Shown piece after piece: positions 1 to 6,644 of a DNA stretch of 24,696 nt (positions are counted from its first letter, which is position 1; each line of letters begins with the position of its first letter). The stretch lies in NCBI GenBank assembly GCA_016210495.1, contig JACQUC010000218.1, positions 1-24,696 of the forward strand, written 5' to 3'. A model generated the notes under the pieces. That model was not told the DNA's origin, did not search any database, and saw nothing but the letters and a program-made list of their open reading frames with translations. Source of the DNA: Chloroflexota bacterium. Lineage in GTDB: Bacteria; Chloroflexota; FW602-bin22; JACPRP01. Made by a program: the position numbers and the translations under genes.

Positions 1-1091
1 ACCCCTGCCCCGTCCCCAACCCCCATGCGCCCGCCCAGCGTGCCCCAGAGGCTGGGGCCGGTCGACTCCTTGGCTGTAGCCATGGTCTGGCCGAGGCGCG
101 ACCAGAGGGGCTCGGTTTCGGGCGGCAGGATGGAGCGGACGTAGGACATGCAGTAGACGCCCACGCCACGGCGCAGGACGTCCATCTGCTCCCGGAGGGC
201 GGCGACCTGGCCGGCCAGCTCGTCGCGCAGGCCGGTGTCTTGCGTCATCTCCTGCGCTTTGCGCTTGAGGCCGAGCTGGGCCTGGAGGCGCAGAAACTCC
301 TCGACTTGCTTGCGCTTGTCCGCGCCAAACCGCTCGCCGATGGGGGCCAGCAACAGGTCGAGGTCGGACATCTGCTGCACCACGGCCGCCTCGCCCGCCG
401 AGACGCCGACGTTGAGCCCCAGGGTCTCGCGCAGCCAGCGTCGCTCCTCGCCCAGTCCCCACATAATGAACGCGACGGTCAGGCCGAGGCCACCCAGGCC
501 GATGGCGGTGGCGAGAACGAGCGTCATCAATCCCGGCTCGCCGCTGACGATGTTGTTGAAAGTGATGTGCAGGGCCATGGCCATCGCCCAGCCCACAGGC
601 ACGGACGCCAGCCGGCTGAGGCCACGCCCGAAGCGCATCCTTCCCAAGGAGACGCCCACCAGCGCGCTGGCGCTGCCGTGCATCAGCGAGGTGGAGAAGG
701 CGCGACTCAGCACGACGATGAGGCCCTCGCCCGCGCCGGCGCGGCTCATGTAGAGCAGCCCCTCCAGCACGGCGAAGGCCGAGCCGGCGGCAAAGCCGTA
801 GATGGCCCCGTCCACGAAGTAGGTGAAGTCCGAGCGCCGCACGAGATACACCATCAGCGAGGACTTCAGGATTTCCTCGACGATGGGCGCGCCGAAGGTC
901 ACCAGCAGCGTGAAGCCGATGAACTGCATGATGAACGTGTTGACGTAGAAGGCGCCCGCGAAGGCGACGATGCCCCAGCCGAGCGAGACCAGCACGATCT
1001 TGAAGCTGCCCGACGCGTACAGGTCCAGCCAGCGCACCAGGTACAGGAAGATCAGGGGGATCGCGATGGCCACGACAGCAGCGAGTAACAT
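1..1091 (-). CDS. PrsW-like intramembrane protease, partial (3' end beyond left edge)
   Basis: The reading frame is open from an ATG at 1091 to the left edge (363 codons) and has no stop in the window. The protein is strongly hydrophobic over about residues 1-220, with roughly 6-7 membrane segments. It shows PrsW/CPBP-like motifs: EEILK at 72-76, DGAIYGF at 94-100 followed by E110, H138, and HITFNN at 185-190. In the family these Glu and His residues form the intramembrane active site; known PrsW cleaves an anti-sigma factor. The C-terminal part (about 225-363) is soluble, largely helical and charged, which is longer than a minimal PrsW and may be a sensor or adaptor. The start overlaps the stop of the upstream zinc-protein gene by one base (TGATG), implying translational coupling. 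The family call is firm; the substrate is unknown, and no anti-sigma factor is visible nearby. Confidence 0.85.
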   Translation of the reverse strand, partial: MLLAAVVAIAIPLIFLYLVRWLDLYASGSFKIVLVSLGWGIVAFAGAFYVNTFIMQFIGFTLLVTFGAPIVEEILKSSLMVYLVRRSDFTYFVDGAIYGFAAGSAFAVLEGLLYMSRAGAGEGLIVVLSRAFSTSLMHGSASALVGVSLGRMRFGRGLSRLASVPVGWAMAMALHITFNNIVSGEPGLMTLVLATAIGLGGLGLTVAFIMWGLGEERRWLRETLGLNVGVSAGEAAVVQQMSDLDLLLAPIGERFGADKRKQVEEFLRLQAQLGLKRKAQEMTQDTGLRDELAGQVAALREQMDVLRRGVGVYCMSYVRSILPPETEPLWSRLGQTMATAKESTGPSLWGTLGGRMGVGDGAG

Positions 1092-1306
1092 CAGTACAGC
1101 TCCGGCATCTCGATGGGCTCGGGCTGCGGCTTGCACGTCCCACAGAACAGGGCGTCGGCGACCGCCACGGCCTTGGGTATCTGCTTATCCCCGACGAAGA
1201 TGGTAATAATGTAAGGTATCCTGTTCTTCATATGCTCCTTACACAGCGCCCGACCGCAGAAGCGGCAGACGCCGCTGGCCGGTTTGTCGCAATGGAAGCA
1301 ATTCAT
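1091..1306 (-). CDS. small zinc-binding (B-box-like) protein, 71 aa
   Basis: This short protein carries C3-x2-C6, C14-x2-C17, C22 and H25, a pattern like a B-box or LIM-type zinc finger, followed by a second CxxC pair at C55/C58. The middle of the protein is a short hydrophobic/basic stretch that does not look like a full membrane helix. Its ATG overlaps the stop of the winged-helix gene upstream by 4 bases (ATGA), and its own stop overlaps the start of the PrsW-like gene by one base. The three genes are therefore almost certainly one translationally coupled unit. In bacteria such small zinc modules often sit beside membrane proteases and act as adaptors, but that role is inferred here. No enzymatic function is suggested. 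Confidence 0.8.
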   Translation of the reverse strand: MNCFHCDKPASGVCRFCGRALCKEHMKNRIPYIITIFVGDKQIPKAVAVADALFCGTCKPQPEPIEMPELY

Positions 1307-1656
1307 TCGTTGCTCTCCCCCTCTTTCTCGACCTTGTCGTCCAAAGCTGCCCAGATGTTGAGCGGGATATCCCGACCCCGCTTGGGCGCCAGGCGAACGC
1401 GGTAGCGGACCTCGCCCCGGATGTCGATCTCGCGGACGTAGCCCTTTTCTATGAGCTCGGCCATCTTGGCGCGCGCGGCCGCCTCGTCCTTCTCCAGACG
1501 AGTGGCGACCTCCTCCAGCGCCACCTGCTCCTGGCGCATCATCCAGTTGAAAAGCTTGCGCTCGTCCTCGGGAAACACGAGGACGTCGGACATGGTCAGG
1601 CCCGGCGTCTTCTCCCGCGCCTCCATCTCCTGATTGAGTCGATCGAAGAGTCCCAT
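1303..1656 (-). CDS. winged-helix DNA-binding-like protein, 117 aa
   Basis: The central part (about residues 30-90) reads as a winged helix: a helix around FNWMMRQ, the turn-helix EEVATRLEKDEAAARAKMAE, and a beta wing at YVREIDIRGEVRYRVRLAP. This resembles the MarR/TrmB/ArsR-type fold. The N-terminus (MGLFDRLNQEMEAREK) is amphipathic and could touch the membrane. A strong Shine-Dalgarno (AAGGAGGT) lies a few bases before the ATG at 1656. It is the first gene of the coupled trio with the zinc protein and the PrsW-like protease, so it may regulate the unit or act as a protein-protein adaptor. The DNA target is unknown. Confidence 0.75.
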   Translation of the reverse strand: MGLFDRLNQEMEAREKTPGLTMSDVLVFPEDERKLFNWMMRQEQVALEEVATRLEKDEAAARAKMAELIEKGYVREIDIRGEVRYRVRLAPKRGRDIPLNIWAALDDKVEKEGESNE

Positions 1657-1724
1657 AGTTACCTCCTTGTCGTCGACGTGTTCTCGGTCGTGCGGCCTCC
1701 TGTCGCCCGCACGGGGCCGTTCTC

Positions 1725-1839
1725 CCCGTAGCCGCAGGCTTCAGCCTGCGCGGGGCCGTTCGTGGTCTGAGTGCCTTTCCATAGCAAGCCGTGTCGCCCG
1801 ACAAACGGGCACGCGCACCCTGAAGGGTGCGGCTACGGG
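1725..1839. repeat. REP/MITE-like intergenic element bounded by 12-bp inverted repeats
   Basis: CCCGTAGCCGCA at 1725-1736 is the exact inverse of 1828-1839. Inside, the left end carries a GCAGGC-ttca-GCCTGC hairpin and the right end a CACCCT-gaa-AGGGTG hairpin. The roughly 50 bases at the right end are closely similar, inverted, to 8481-8530. The left end resembles 4779-4816, with different stem bases but the same GCGCGGGGCCGTTCG tail. The element fills most of the gap between the MinD-like gene and the winged-helix gene. Confidence 0.7.
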
Positions 1840-1861
1840 TGACGCGGGCTGCGCCTTCACC

Positions 1862-2635
1862 CTACCCCATTACCTTGGCCGCGATCTGGCGGTAGCGCTG
1901 GGTGAGCGGGTGATCGGGATACTTCAGGGCGAAGATGCCACCGCTGGCCAGGCCAACGACGTCCTCGGAGAGTGGCAGAACCCCGGCAACCTCGGCATCA
2001 TAGGTCTGCGCTACCTGCCGGCCTACCGCCTTCAGGTCGTAGCGGGGCAGAACCTTGTTGACCACCAGCATCAGTCTCGGCACGTCCAGCCGGCGCGCAA
2101 CGTCGACGGTGACGGCGGTGCCCTGAAAGTCCTGCTGGTCGGGCCGCATGATGATGATCAGGATGTCCGACAGCGTGATCGACAGCAGCGTCTCCTCGTT
2201 CAGCCCGGGGTGCGTGTCGATCAGCAGGTAATCGAGCTTGAGGCGGCGGGTAAGCTCGCGAAAGCCGGCGTTCAAAAGATTCACGTCGTAGCCCTCGCGC
2301 AGAACGCGCGCCATGTCGCCGCTCTTGATGCTGGAAGGGATAAGGTACATCCCGGCGCCCTGCTCGGCCACCTCGCCGCCATCGATGCTCAGTGTGGCGC
2401 TGCAGTCATAGGCGGCGTCCTCGATGGGGCACTTCCCCCACAGGTAGTCGTTGAGCGATTTGTCGATACACTTATCGTCCAGGTTGAACAGGACGTGGAT
2501 GCCGGGCGACTGGATGTCGGTGTCGACGACGCCGACTCTCTTCCCAGTCTGCGCGATAAGCGCCGTCAGGTTGGCGGCAGTGGTCGACGTACCCGTGCCG
2601 CCGTGAAAGGAGTGGATGGATACGATCTTAGCCAC
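1862..2635 (-). CDS. MinD/ParA-like P-loop ATPase with degenerate Walker A, 257 aa
   Basis: The start is GTG at 2635, chosen because AAGGAGG lies 7 bases upstream. The fold is that of the MinD/ParA/CpaE family: deviant Walker A at residues 11-19, switch I region VVDTDIQSPG (D38, D40) and Walker B LLIDT (D140). The C-terminal part has 'VNKVLPRYD', the base-recognition-like segment. The P-loop reads HGGTGTSTT: both the signature lysine (position 11, here His) and the catalytic P-loop lysine (position 16, here Thr, codon ACG) are missing. Homologues of this type usually have GGTGK[ST]. TadZ/CpaE-like relatives can lose the signature lysine, but loss of the P-loop lysine suggests weak or absent ATP hydrolysis. 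It may be a scaffold or positioning protein for the nearby membrane sensors. Confidence 0.85.
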   Translation of the reverse strand: MAKIVSIHSFHGGTGTSTTAANLTALIAQTGKRVGVVDTDIQSPGIHVLFNLDDKCIDKSLNDYLWGKCPIEDAAYDCSATLSIDGGEVAEQGAGMYLIPSSIKSGDMARVLREGYDVNLLNAGFRELTRRLKLDYLLIDTHPGLNEETLLSITLSDILIIIMRPDQQDFQGTAVTVDVARRLDVPRLMLVVNKVLPRYDLKAVGRQVAQTYDAEVAGVLPLSEDVVGLASGGIFALKYPDHPLTQRYRQIAAKVMG

Positions 2636-2720
2636 GCTGGCCCCTCCTTAGACTTCGTATTAGTTATCCATGCCCTGCTGGGCGCCACCAATCAGCTGTT
2701 TGTTTTCTGTTTAGCACGCC

Positions 2721-2742
2721 AGCGTTTCATCGAGCGTTTCAT
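2721..2742. repeat. tandem 10-bp direct repeat AGCGTTTCAT
   Basis: AGCGTTTCAT occurs at 2721-2730 and again at 2733-2742, a 12-bp period, in the 123-bp gap upstream of the MinD-like gene. It could be a pair of regulator half-sites. No clear -10/-35 pair was recognised with it. Confidence 0.4.
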
Positions 2743-2758
2743 TGGCGATCATCCCAGG

Positions 2759-3877
2759 TCAGCTTTCCTCGCTCGACTCCGTCGCGCGTAGCTGCCTGGC
2801 CTTCTGCCGCAGGTTCTGGAAGTAGTCCGTCTCCGTGATCTCTGCCACCTGTTTGGCCCTCTTGGTGTGGTCGATCTCGATCCGCAGCTCCTCGACCTGC
2901 TTCTTGAGCCGCGTCTCTCTAGCCTTGACCTCGGCGGCCATCTTGGCAAAAACCCGGCTCAAAACGGCTACCTCGTCCTCGCCCTTGGTCTGGCTCAGAC
3001 GGGCGATCTCGTCCTCGCCGATCTCCCCTTTCTCCATTCGCTCGACGCCCCCGTGCAGCAGTTGTAGAGGCCTCATCATGAACTCGGTAACGCGGTTGAT
3101 GGCCACCACGACGATGAGCAGCAAGAGGCCCATGGAAAGAATCAACTTCCAGCGCAAGTCCGCGATGGCGGCCGCGGCCTTGTCCATGGAAAGGCCGATG
3201 CGAAAAGCACCCCAATAGCGTCCTTTCACGAAGACCGGGGCCGAGATATCCCACATTACCTCGCCGGTATCGCGCTTGTACACCTGCTTGAGATAGGGCT
3301 GATCGGCATTGCGAGCCGCCCGCAGGCCTACCTCGTCGTCGAACAGGCTTTTCGTCCTGTTGTTGTCCCGGTCGCGGGCGAAATCCCCCGTCAGGAGCTG
3401 GCTGTAGCGCGAGTTATGGGTCGGCAGGTAACCGTTGACGTCGACGAGGACGGCGAAGGCGATCTGCGGGTCCTTCAGGAACTCGTCTTCCACCTCCAGG
3501 ATGACGTTGTCCAGGTAGGAGTCCAGGGTCGTGGCATAGTGATACTTCCGAATGCTGGCGAGGGCCTGCTCCGAGGCGCCCGCGTACCCAGTCGTGATGC
3601 GGGCGGGCAAATCGATGGGCACGACGGTGCGGTCGAAGACCTCGTTGGTGCTGAACATGCTGTTATCGATGATGCCGTTCAGGGTCCTTTCCATCACCGT
3701 GGCGCCGGTCCTGGCGGCGGACAGCCCTTTCTGTAGGATCATCTCGTCCATCTCATCGGAGCGGTCGCGGACCAGGTATACTGTAAACGCGACCATAAAG
3801 ACCAGGGTCACCACGATCAGGATCAGGGAAATCCTGGCGGCCAACGTGCTGAACATCTTATTCATTGGCATATCCAA
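2759..3877 (-). CDS. Cache-type sensor with HAMP and C-terminal coiled coil, no output domain, 372 aa
   Basis: A first membrane segment (about residues 13-34) precedes an extracytoplasmic sensor region (about 35-240). This region contains the block VDVNGYLPTHN, then NRTKSLFDDEVGLRAARN and VFVKGRYWGAFRIG, as seen in the periplasmic part of some methyl-accepting chemotaxis proteins. A second membrane segment (about 243-260) leads into a HAMP domain (about 261-318) and a charged coiled coil ending at residue 372. There is no kinase, GGDEF, MCP signalling or phosphatase domain, so the signal must pass to a partner through the HAMP/coiled coil. The first 20 bases overlap the end of the upstream paralogue. 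The MinD-like gene lies directly downstream and is a candidate partner by position only. Confidence 0.82.
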   Translation of the reverse strand: MDMPMNKMFSTLAARISLILIVVTLVFMVAFTVYLVRDRSDEMDEMILQKGLSAARTGATVMERTLNGIIDNSMFSTNEVFDRTVVPIDLPARITTGYAGASEQALASIRKYHYATTLDSYLDNVILEVEDEFLKDPQIAFAVLVDVNGYLPTHNSRYSQLLTGDFARDRDNNRTKSLFDDEVGLRAARNADQPYLKQVYKRDTGEVMWDISAPVFVKGRYWGAFRIGLSMDKAAAAIADLRWKLILSMGLLLLIVVVAINRVTEFMMRPLQLLHGGVERMEKGEIGEDEIARLSQTKGEDEVAVLSRVFAKMAAEVKARETRLKKQVEELRIEIDHTKRAKQVAEITETDYFQNLRQKARQLRATESSEES

Positions 3878-4604
3878 TCCGCAAACCTCCCCAGTGTTTG
3901 CCCTTGACCATCACGGGGACCGACAAGTCCTTCATCAGCTCGCCGGTGTCCCGCCGGTAGATTTGCAGGAGAAATTCGTCCTCGTTCTTCGCCGCCCGGA
4001 AGCCCGTGACGTCGTTGAACACCCGCTTGGTTCTGTTCGCCTTCAAATCGGCCTCCCTGTCGCCGGTGCGCGGCTGCGAGAACTTGGAGTTGTGGGACGG
4101 CAGATAGCCGTTTCGGTCGACCAGAACGACGAAGACGATGCTCTTGTTCTTCTCCAAATACCTGTCCTCGATGGGGGTGATGGCGGTATCGGTGTAGTCG
4201 TCATAGAGGGTGGCATAGGTTGGCGGCGAAGTCGGTGGAATGACTGGGAAGTACAGGGTGCTGAAGATCTCCTCTTCGGACTTGATGCCCCGGTCGATGG
4301 CGCTTTCCAGCGCCTGGGCGGACTCCGCGGCGGCCGCCTTCGCCAGCGCCAGGATATCCCTGTCCAGGGGGGTCATCTCCTCGGCGCGGGCCGTCTCCCC
4401 GGCGACCCGTCCCGGTCCGACGATGGACGCCGCCGTCCCATCGGCGATTTGCCGTGGCGAGGTACTGCTTTCCTGGGCGCCCTGGCCCGAGACGATCGGG
4501 ACGGCAATGACCAGGATGGCGCCAAGGAAGAGCAGGAGGGCCAGTGGCGGCACGATCGCCAGTCCCAGCAGCACCAATCGCTTGTTCGGCATACCTGTTT
4601 GCAT
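3858..4604 (-). CDS. Cache-type sensor, single membrane anchor, paralogue of the downstream gene, 248 aa
   Basis: One N-terminal membrane segment (about residues 10-38) is followed by a low-complexity linker. A sensor region then shares the blocks VDRNGYLPSHN, NRTKRVFNDVTGFRAAKN and VMVKGKHWGGLRIGY with the next gene, so the two arose by tandem duplication. It ends right after the sensor block, with no second membrane helix or HAMP, leaving the whole sensor outside the cell. It may form a heterodimer with, or act as a ligand-binding accessory of, the HAMP-bearing paralogue. An ATG at 4604 is preceded by GGAGGT about 11 bases upstream; the ATG at 4592 is an alternative. The genes overlap by 20 bases, indicating coupled translation. 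Confidence 0.8.
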   Translation of the reverse strand: MQTGMPNKRLVLLGLAIVPPLALLLFLGAILVIAVPIVSGQGAQESSTSPRQIADGTAASIVGPGRVAGETARAEEMTPLDRDILALAKAAAAESAQALESAIDRGIKSEEEIFSTLYFPVIPPTSPPTYATLYDDYTDTAITPIEDRYLEKNKSIVFVVLVDRNGYLPSHNSKFSQPRTGDREADLKANRTKRVFNDVTGFRAAKNEDEFLLQIYRRDTGELMKDLSVPVMVKGKHWGGLRIGYANE

Positions 4605-4867
4605 TGTTTTTACCTACCTCCTAGCTAACTCCTTGCGCGTTGGCAGGGTTTGCGGCCGTTTTGCATACGACCATAGCCGGCCTGGGTGTCCTTCGGCGGA
4701 CTAAAGTCTCGCCGTCAAGCCGGTTGGCTCGAACGGTGCCAGCCCACGCCGGCACCCGTGCCGGCGCCCGTAGGCCATCGTAGTCGCCCGCCTGAGGCGG
4801 GCGCGGGGCCGTTCGATAGGCGGAAGCGCCTGCCGTGCAAGGGCGGTCAGACCACGAGCGGGCATGT

Positions 4868-4910
4868 CCCCTCTCCCTCGCGCCCGAGGGAGAGGGTTAG
4901 GGTGAGGGTG
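4868..4910 (-). repeat. REP-like element, CCCTCACCC/CCCTCTCCC family
   Basis: The stem CCCTCTCCCTCG-cgcc-CGAGGGAGAGGG is followed by TTAGGGTGAGGGTG. It is an inverted copy of the element at 4965-5004, so the pair could form a larger stem around 4911-4964. The same family appears at 5858-5894 and 16518-16556. Confidence 0.75.
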
Positions 4911-4964
4911 TCTCGGCTATCAGCCTTTGTGGCCGTCGCCCAGCTCGCTGACATCGGGCGAAGG

Positions 4965-5004
4965 ACCCTCACCCTCGCCCTCTCCCTTTGCGAAGGGAGA
5001 GGGG
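4965..5004 (+). repeat. REP-like element, CCCTCACCC/CCCTCTCCC family
   Basis: ACCCTCACCCTCGCC leads into the stem CCTCTCCCTTTGCGAAGGGAGAGG. It lies just downstream of the zinc-ribbon gene stop and may act as a transcript 3' end stabiliser. It is the inverted partner of 4868-4910. Confidence 0.75.
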
Positions 5005-5018
5005 ATTGCCCCGGCGCC

Positions 5019-5207
5019 TCAATCGAAATCCCATATCGTTCTGCCCAGCCCGATCAGGGTGACGTAGCCGCAGTTCTTGCAGATGTACATCTTGACCTTG
5101 TGGGCGGTGGCGCCCCATTTGCTGTCGATCTTGCCCTCCTCGCGCTGGAAGTCGGTGCCCTGGCACAGCAGGCACCGCAGGTCTCTCTTGTCTTCCGCCT
5201 TAGCCAT
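5019..5207 (-). CDS. zinc-ribbon protein, 62 aa
   Basis: This is a compact protein with two knuckles, C12-x2-C15 and C43-x2-C46 (the second reads CKNCGYV), separated by about 27 residues. That is the layout of a classic zinc ribbon, as in nucleic-acid-binding-OB/DUF-type ribbons. The C-terminus WDFD is acidic. The ATG at 5207 overlaps the end of the upstream 5TM-sensor gene by 8 bases, so the two are probably cotranscribed and coupled. No catalytic motif is present; a DNA- or protein-binding adaptor role is the most that can be inferred. Confidence 0.78.
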   Translation of the reverse strand: MAKAEDKRDLRCLLCQGTDFQREEGKIDSKWGATAHKVKMYICKNCGYVTLIGLGRTIWDFD

Positions 5208-5841
5208 TTGGACTCACCGCTCCCTTCACGCTTCGGACCATATATGTGATGGCGCCGGTGCCGACCGCGTTGGCGACGATCATAGGTATGGCGATTAGCT
5301 GCACCGTCGCCAGGGCGGTGGAGAAGGGCTGGACCAGCAGGAGGATCAGGATCATCTCCAGCGCCAGGATTGCGATGGCGTACACGGTGGCCCAATGGGC
5401 GCCGATAATCCTTTTGCCAACCCAGAGGTAGATCAGCCCACCGAGCAGGCCGGCGATGACCGTGTTGATGGCACAGGGGGTTGCCGTCAGGCCGCCCAGC
5501 GAATAACGGTGTATGCCGCCGATCAGGCCTGCCCCCAGCCCGACGATCGGCCCGCCCACGAGCCCGGCGACCATCGGCGCGGTGTCGCGGATGTTGACGA
5601 TGGCGCCCGACGGAAGCGGCACGCCAGTGTAAGAGGCGAGGATGGCCAGGGCACCGAAGAAGACGATCAGGACCGCGCTATTCGTGGCGTTAAGTCGCCT
5701 GTCGAGGACCTGGCTAAACTGCGTGGTGCGCGTCAGGCCAAAGACCAGTAGAAAGGCCAGGCCCACTTTCTCCAATAGTCCCCATAGCAGGGGGACAAGA
5801 GATGAGTCCACGGATTTCAGAGACCTCCTTTGCTTTGTCAT
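5200..5841 (-). CDS. LytS-type 5TM sensor domain protein without kinase, 213 aa
   Basis: The protein is nearly all membrane-embedded. It contains the hallmark of the 5TMR (LytS/YhcK) domain: NIRDTAPMVAGLVGGP followed by GLGAGLIGGIHRYSLGG and INTVIAGLLGGLIYLWVG. In LytS this domain senses changes in membrane potential or cell-wall state and signals to a histidine kinase. Here the chain ends after the last membrane helix and no kinase or GGDEF domain follows. ATG 5841 gives the longest frame, but a strong AAAGGAGGT sits inside it and precedes a GTG codon at 5811 (residue 11) by about 12 bases, so translation may start there. Downstream it is coupled to the zinc-ribbon gene. Confidence 0.85.
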   Translation of the reverse strand: MTKQRRSLKSVDSSLVPLLWGLLEKVGLAFLLVFGLTRTTQFSQVLDRRLNATNSAVLIVFFGALAILASYTGVPLPSGAIVNIRDTAPMVAGLVGGPIVGLGAGLIGGIHRYSLGGLTATPCAINTVIAGLLGGLIYLWVGKRIIGAHWATVYAIAILALEMILILLLVQPFSTALATVQLIAIPMIVANAVGTGAITYMVRSVKGAVSPNG

Positions 5842-5857
5842 TGCTGCCTAGGGAACG

Positions 5858-5894
5858 ACCCTCACCCTCGCTCTCTCCCTGAAAGGGAGAGGGG
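5858..5894 (+). repeat. REP-like element, CCCTCACCC/CCCTCTCCC family
   Basis: ACCCTCACCCTCGCTCT is followed by the stem CTCTCCCT-gaa-AGGGAGAG. It is in the same orientation as 4965-5004 and lies between the DUF4389 pseudogene and the 5TM gene. Confidence 0.75.
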
Positions 5895-5942
5895 ACGTCG
5901 CCCCGTTAGCCATCTGACACCATTACAGATTCTGGTGCGCTT

Positions 5943-5962
5943 GGGCGGTTCGCGAACCGCCC
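5943..5962. repeat. perfect 20-bp palindrome, second REP-like family
   Basis: GGGCGGTTCG followed by its exact inverse, then CCTACC. A related element with the same TCGCGA core and CCCCTACC arm occurs at 19564-19589 between the two grd-like genes. It may also serve as a transcript terminator for the DUF4389/amidohydrolase unit, though there is no T-run. Confidence 0.6.
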
Positions 5963-5988
5963 CTACCACAGCCCTAGCGTGCTCTACG

Positions 5989-6624
5989 TTAGAGCTCGAA
6001 AGGCGGGTAGCGGTCGGTGGTGAGCAAGAAGGCATACGCCGCTACCCTGAGGGAATGCCGCAGCACACCGACGACGAAACTGTGAAGGCGCCGGGGATAG
6101 CGACCCATGATCAAGATGGCGAACCAGGCCACTGCCGTCACGACCGACGCCGCGATGCCCAGGACGAAGAGGAGAACGGCGTGCGGCAAGATCAGCAGCC
6201 ACTTGACGAGAGGCAGAAATCGATTGAGGTCCTTCTGCACGTCAGGATAATCGATGTGCACGTGTACGGCCTGTTCCTCGTCAGTCGATGGATAATCGTC
6301 CGGTAGCAGCGCCAGGTAGGCCATGAATCGAGCCATGAACTTGGTGAGTTGGACGTTCCAGTCGAACTACCAGCGCGGGTACTTCTTGCGGAACAGGATC
6401 ATCACCAGAGGCGGGCCGATGACCAGCCCGGCGGTGCCGAATTCCAGAGTCTCCAGCTCGTCGCTCGCGCCGACAAGCAGGGCCAACACGACAGAGATGG
6501 GGATGAGGGTGATGAAGCGCAACAGCGTGGTCAGCCGGCTTAGCCTCTCGGGATAATCGATCGAGAGGTTGGCAGGGTACTCGGAAGAAATGCTGATGGA
6601 ATTGGCGCTCACGGTTCCAAACAC
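5989..6624 (-). pseudogene. DUF4389 membrane protein interrupted by one in-frame amber codon
   Basis: Translation from GTG 6624 (AGGAGGT a few bases upstream) gives 85 residues ending FRKKYPRW, then TAG at 6367-6369. The same frame then continues without another stop to 5989, giving 212 codons in all. Both halves carry DUF4389 hallmarks: SIDYPERLSRLTTLLRF in the first half, and DDYPSTDEEQAVHVHIDYPD, AWFAILIMGRYPRRLHSFV and LLTTDRYPPFEL in the second. In homologues, as recalled, the KYPRW motif is followed by WFDWN, so TAG stands where TGG (Trp) is expected: a single G-to-A change. No good ribosome site precedes the internal ATG at 6336, so the second half is unlikely to be made independently. 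It starts 20 bases after the amidohydrolase stop. A sequencing error or suppression remains possible. Confidence 0.85.
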
Positions 6625-6644
6625 TTACACACCTCCTGTGGCGT

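Larger units (their letters stand above)
4605..5018. other. gene-free stretch rich in REP-like palindromes
   Basis: No coding region is supported in these 414 bases. They hold a GTAG-type REP hairpin near 4779-4816 (GCCCGCC-tga-GGCGGGC, then GCGCGGGGCCGTTCG). They also hold two oppositely oriented copies of a CCCTCACCC/CCCTCTCCC element, listed separately. Short open frames here translate to the familiar repeat-derived peptides such as LTLALSLCEGRG and are not genes. Confidence 0.7.

Noticed and set aside
240..1088. 282-codon open frame on the plus strand
   Set aside because: It is antisense to the PrsW-like gene, which has membrane segments and active-site motifs; the shadow is His/Gln/Asp-rich without a fold.
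1657..1804. Upstream part of a 237-codon frame spanning the zinc protein, winged-helix gene and REP element
   Set aside because: Only its last 71 codons are a real gene; the rest is an out-of-frame reading of the winged-helix gene and the repeat.
6367..6369. Amber codon considered as pyrrolysine
   Set aside because: The expected residue is a conserved Trp in a membrane protein family unrelated to methylamine metabolism, and one TGG-to-TAG change explains it.
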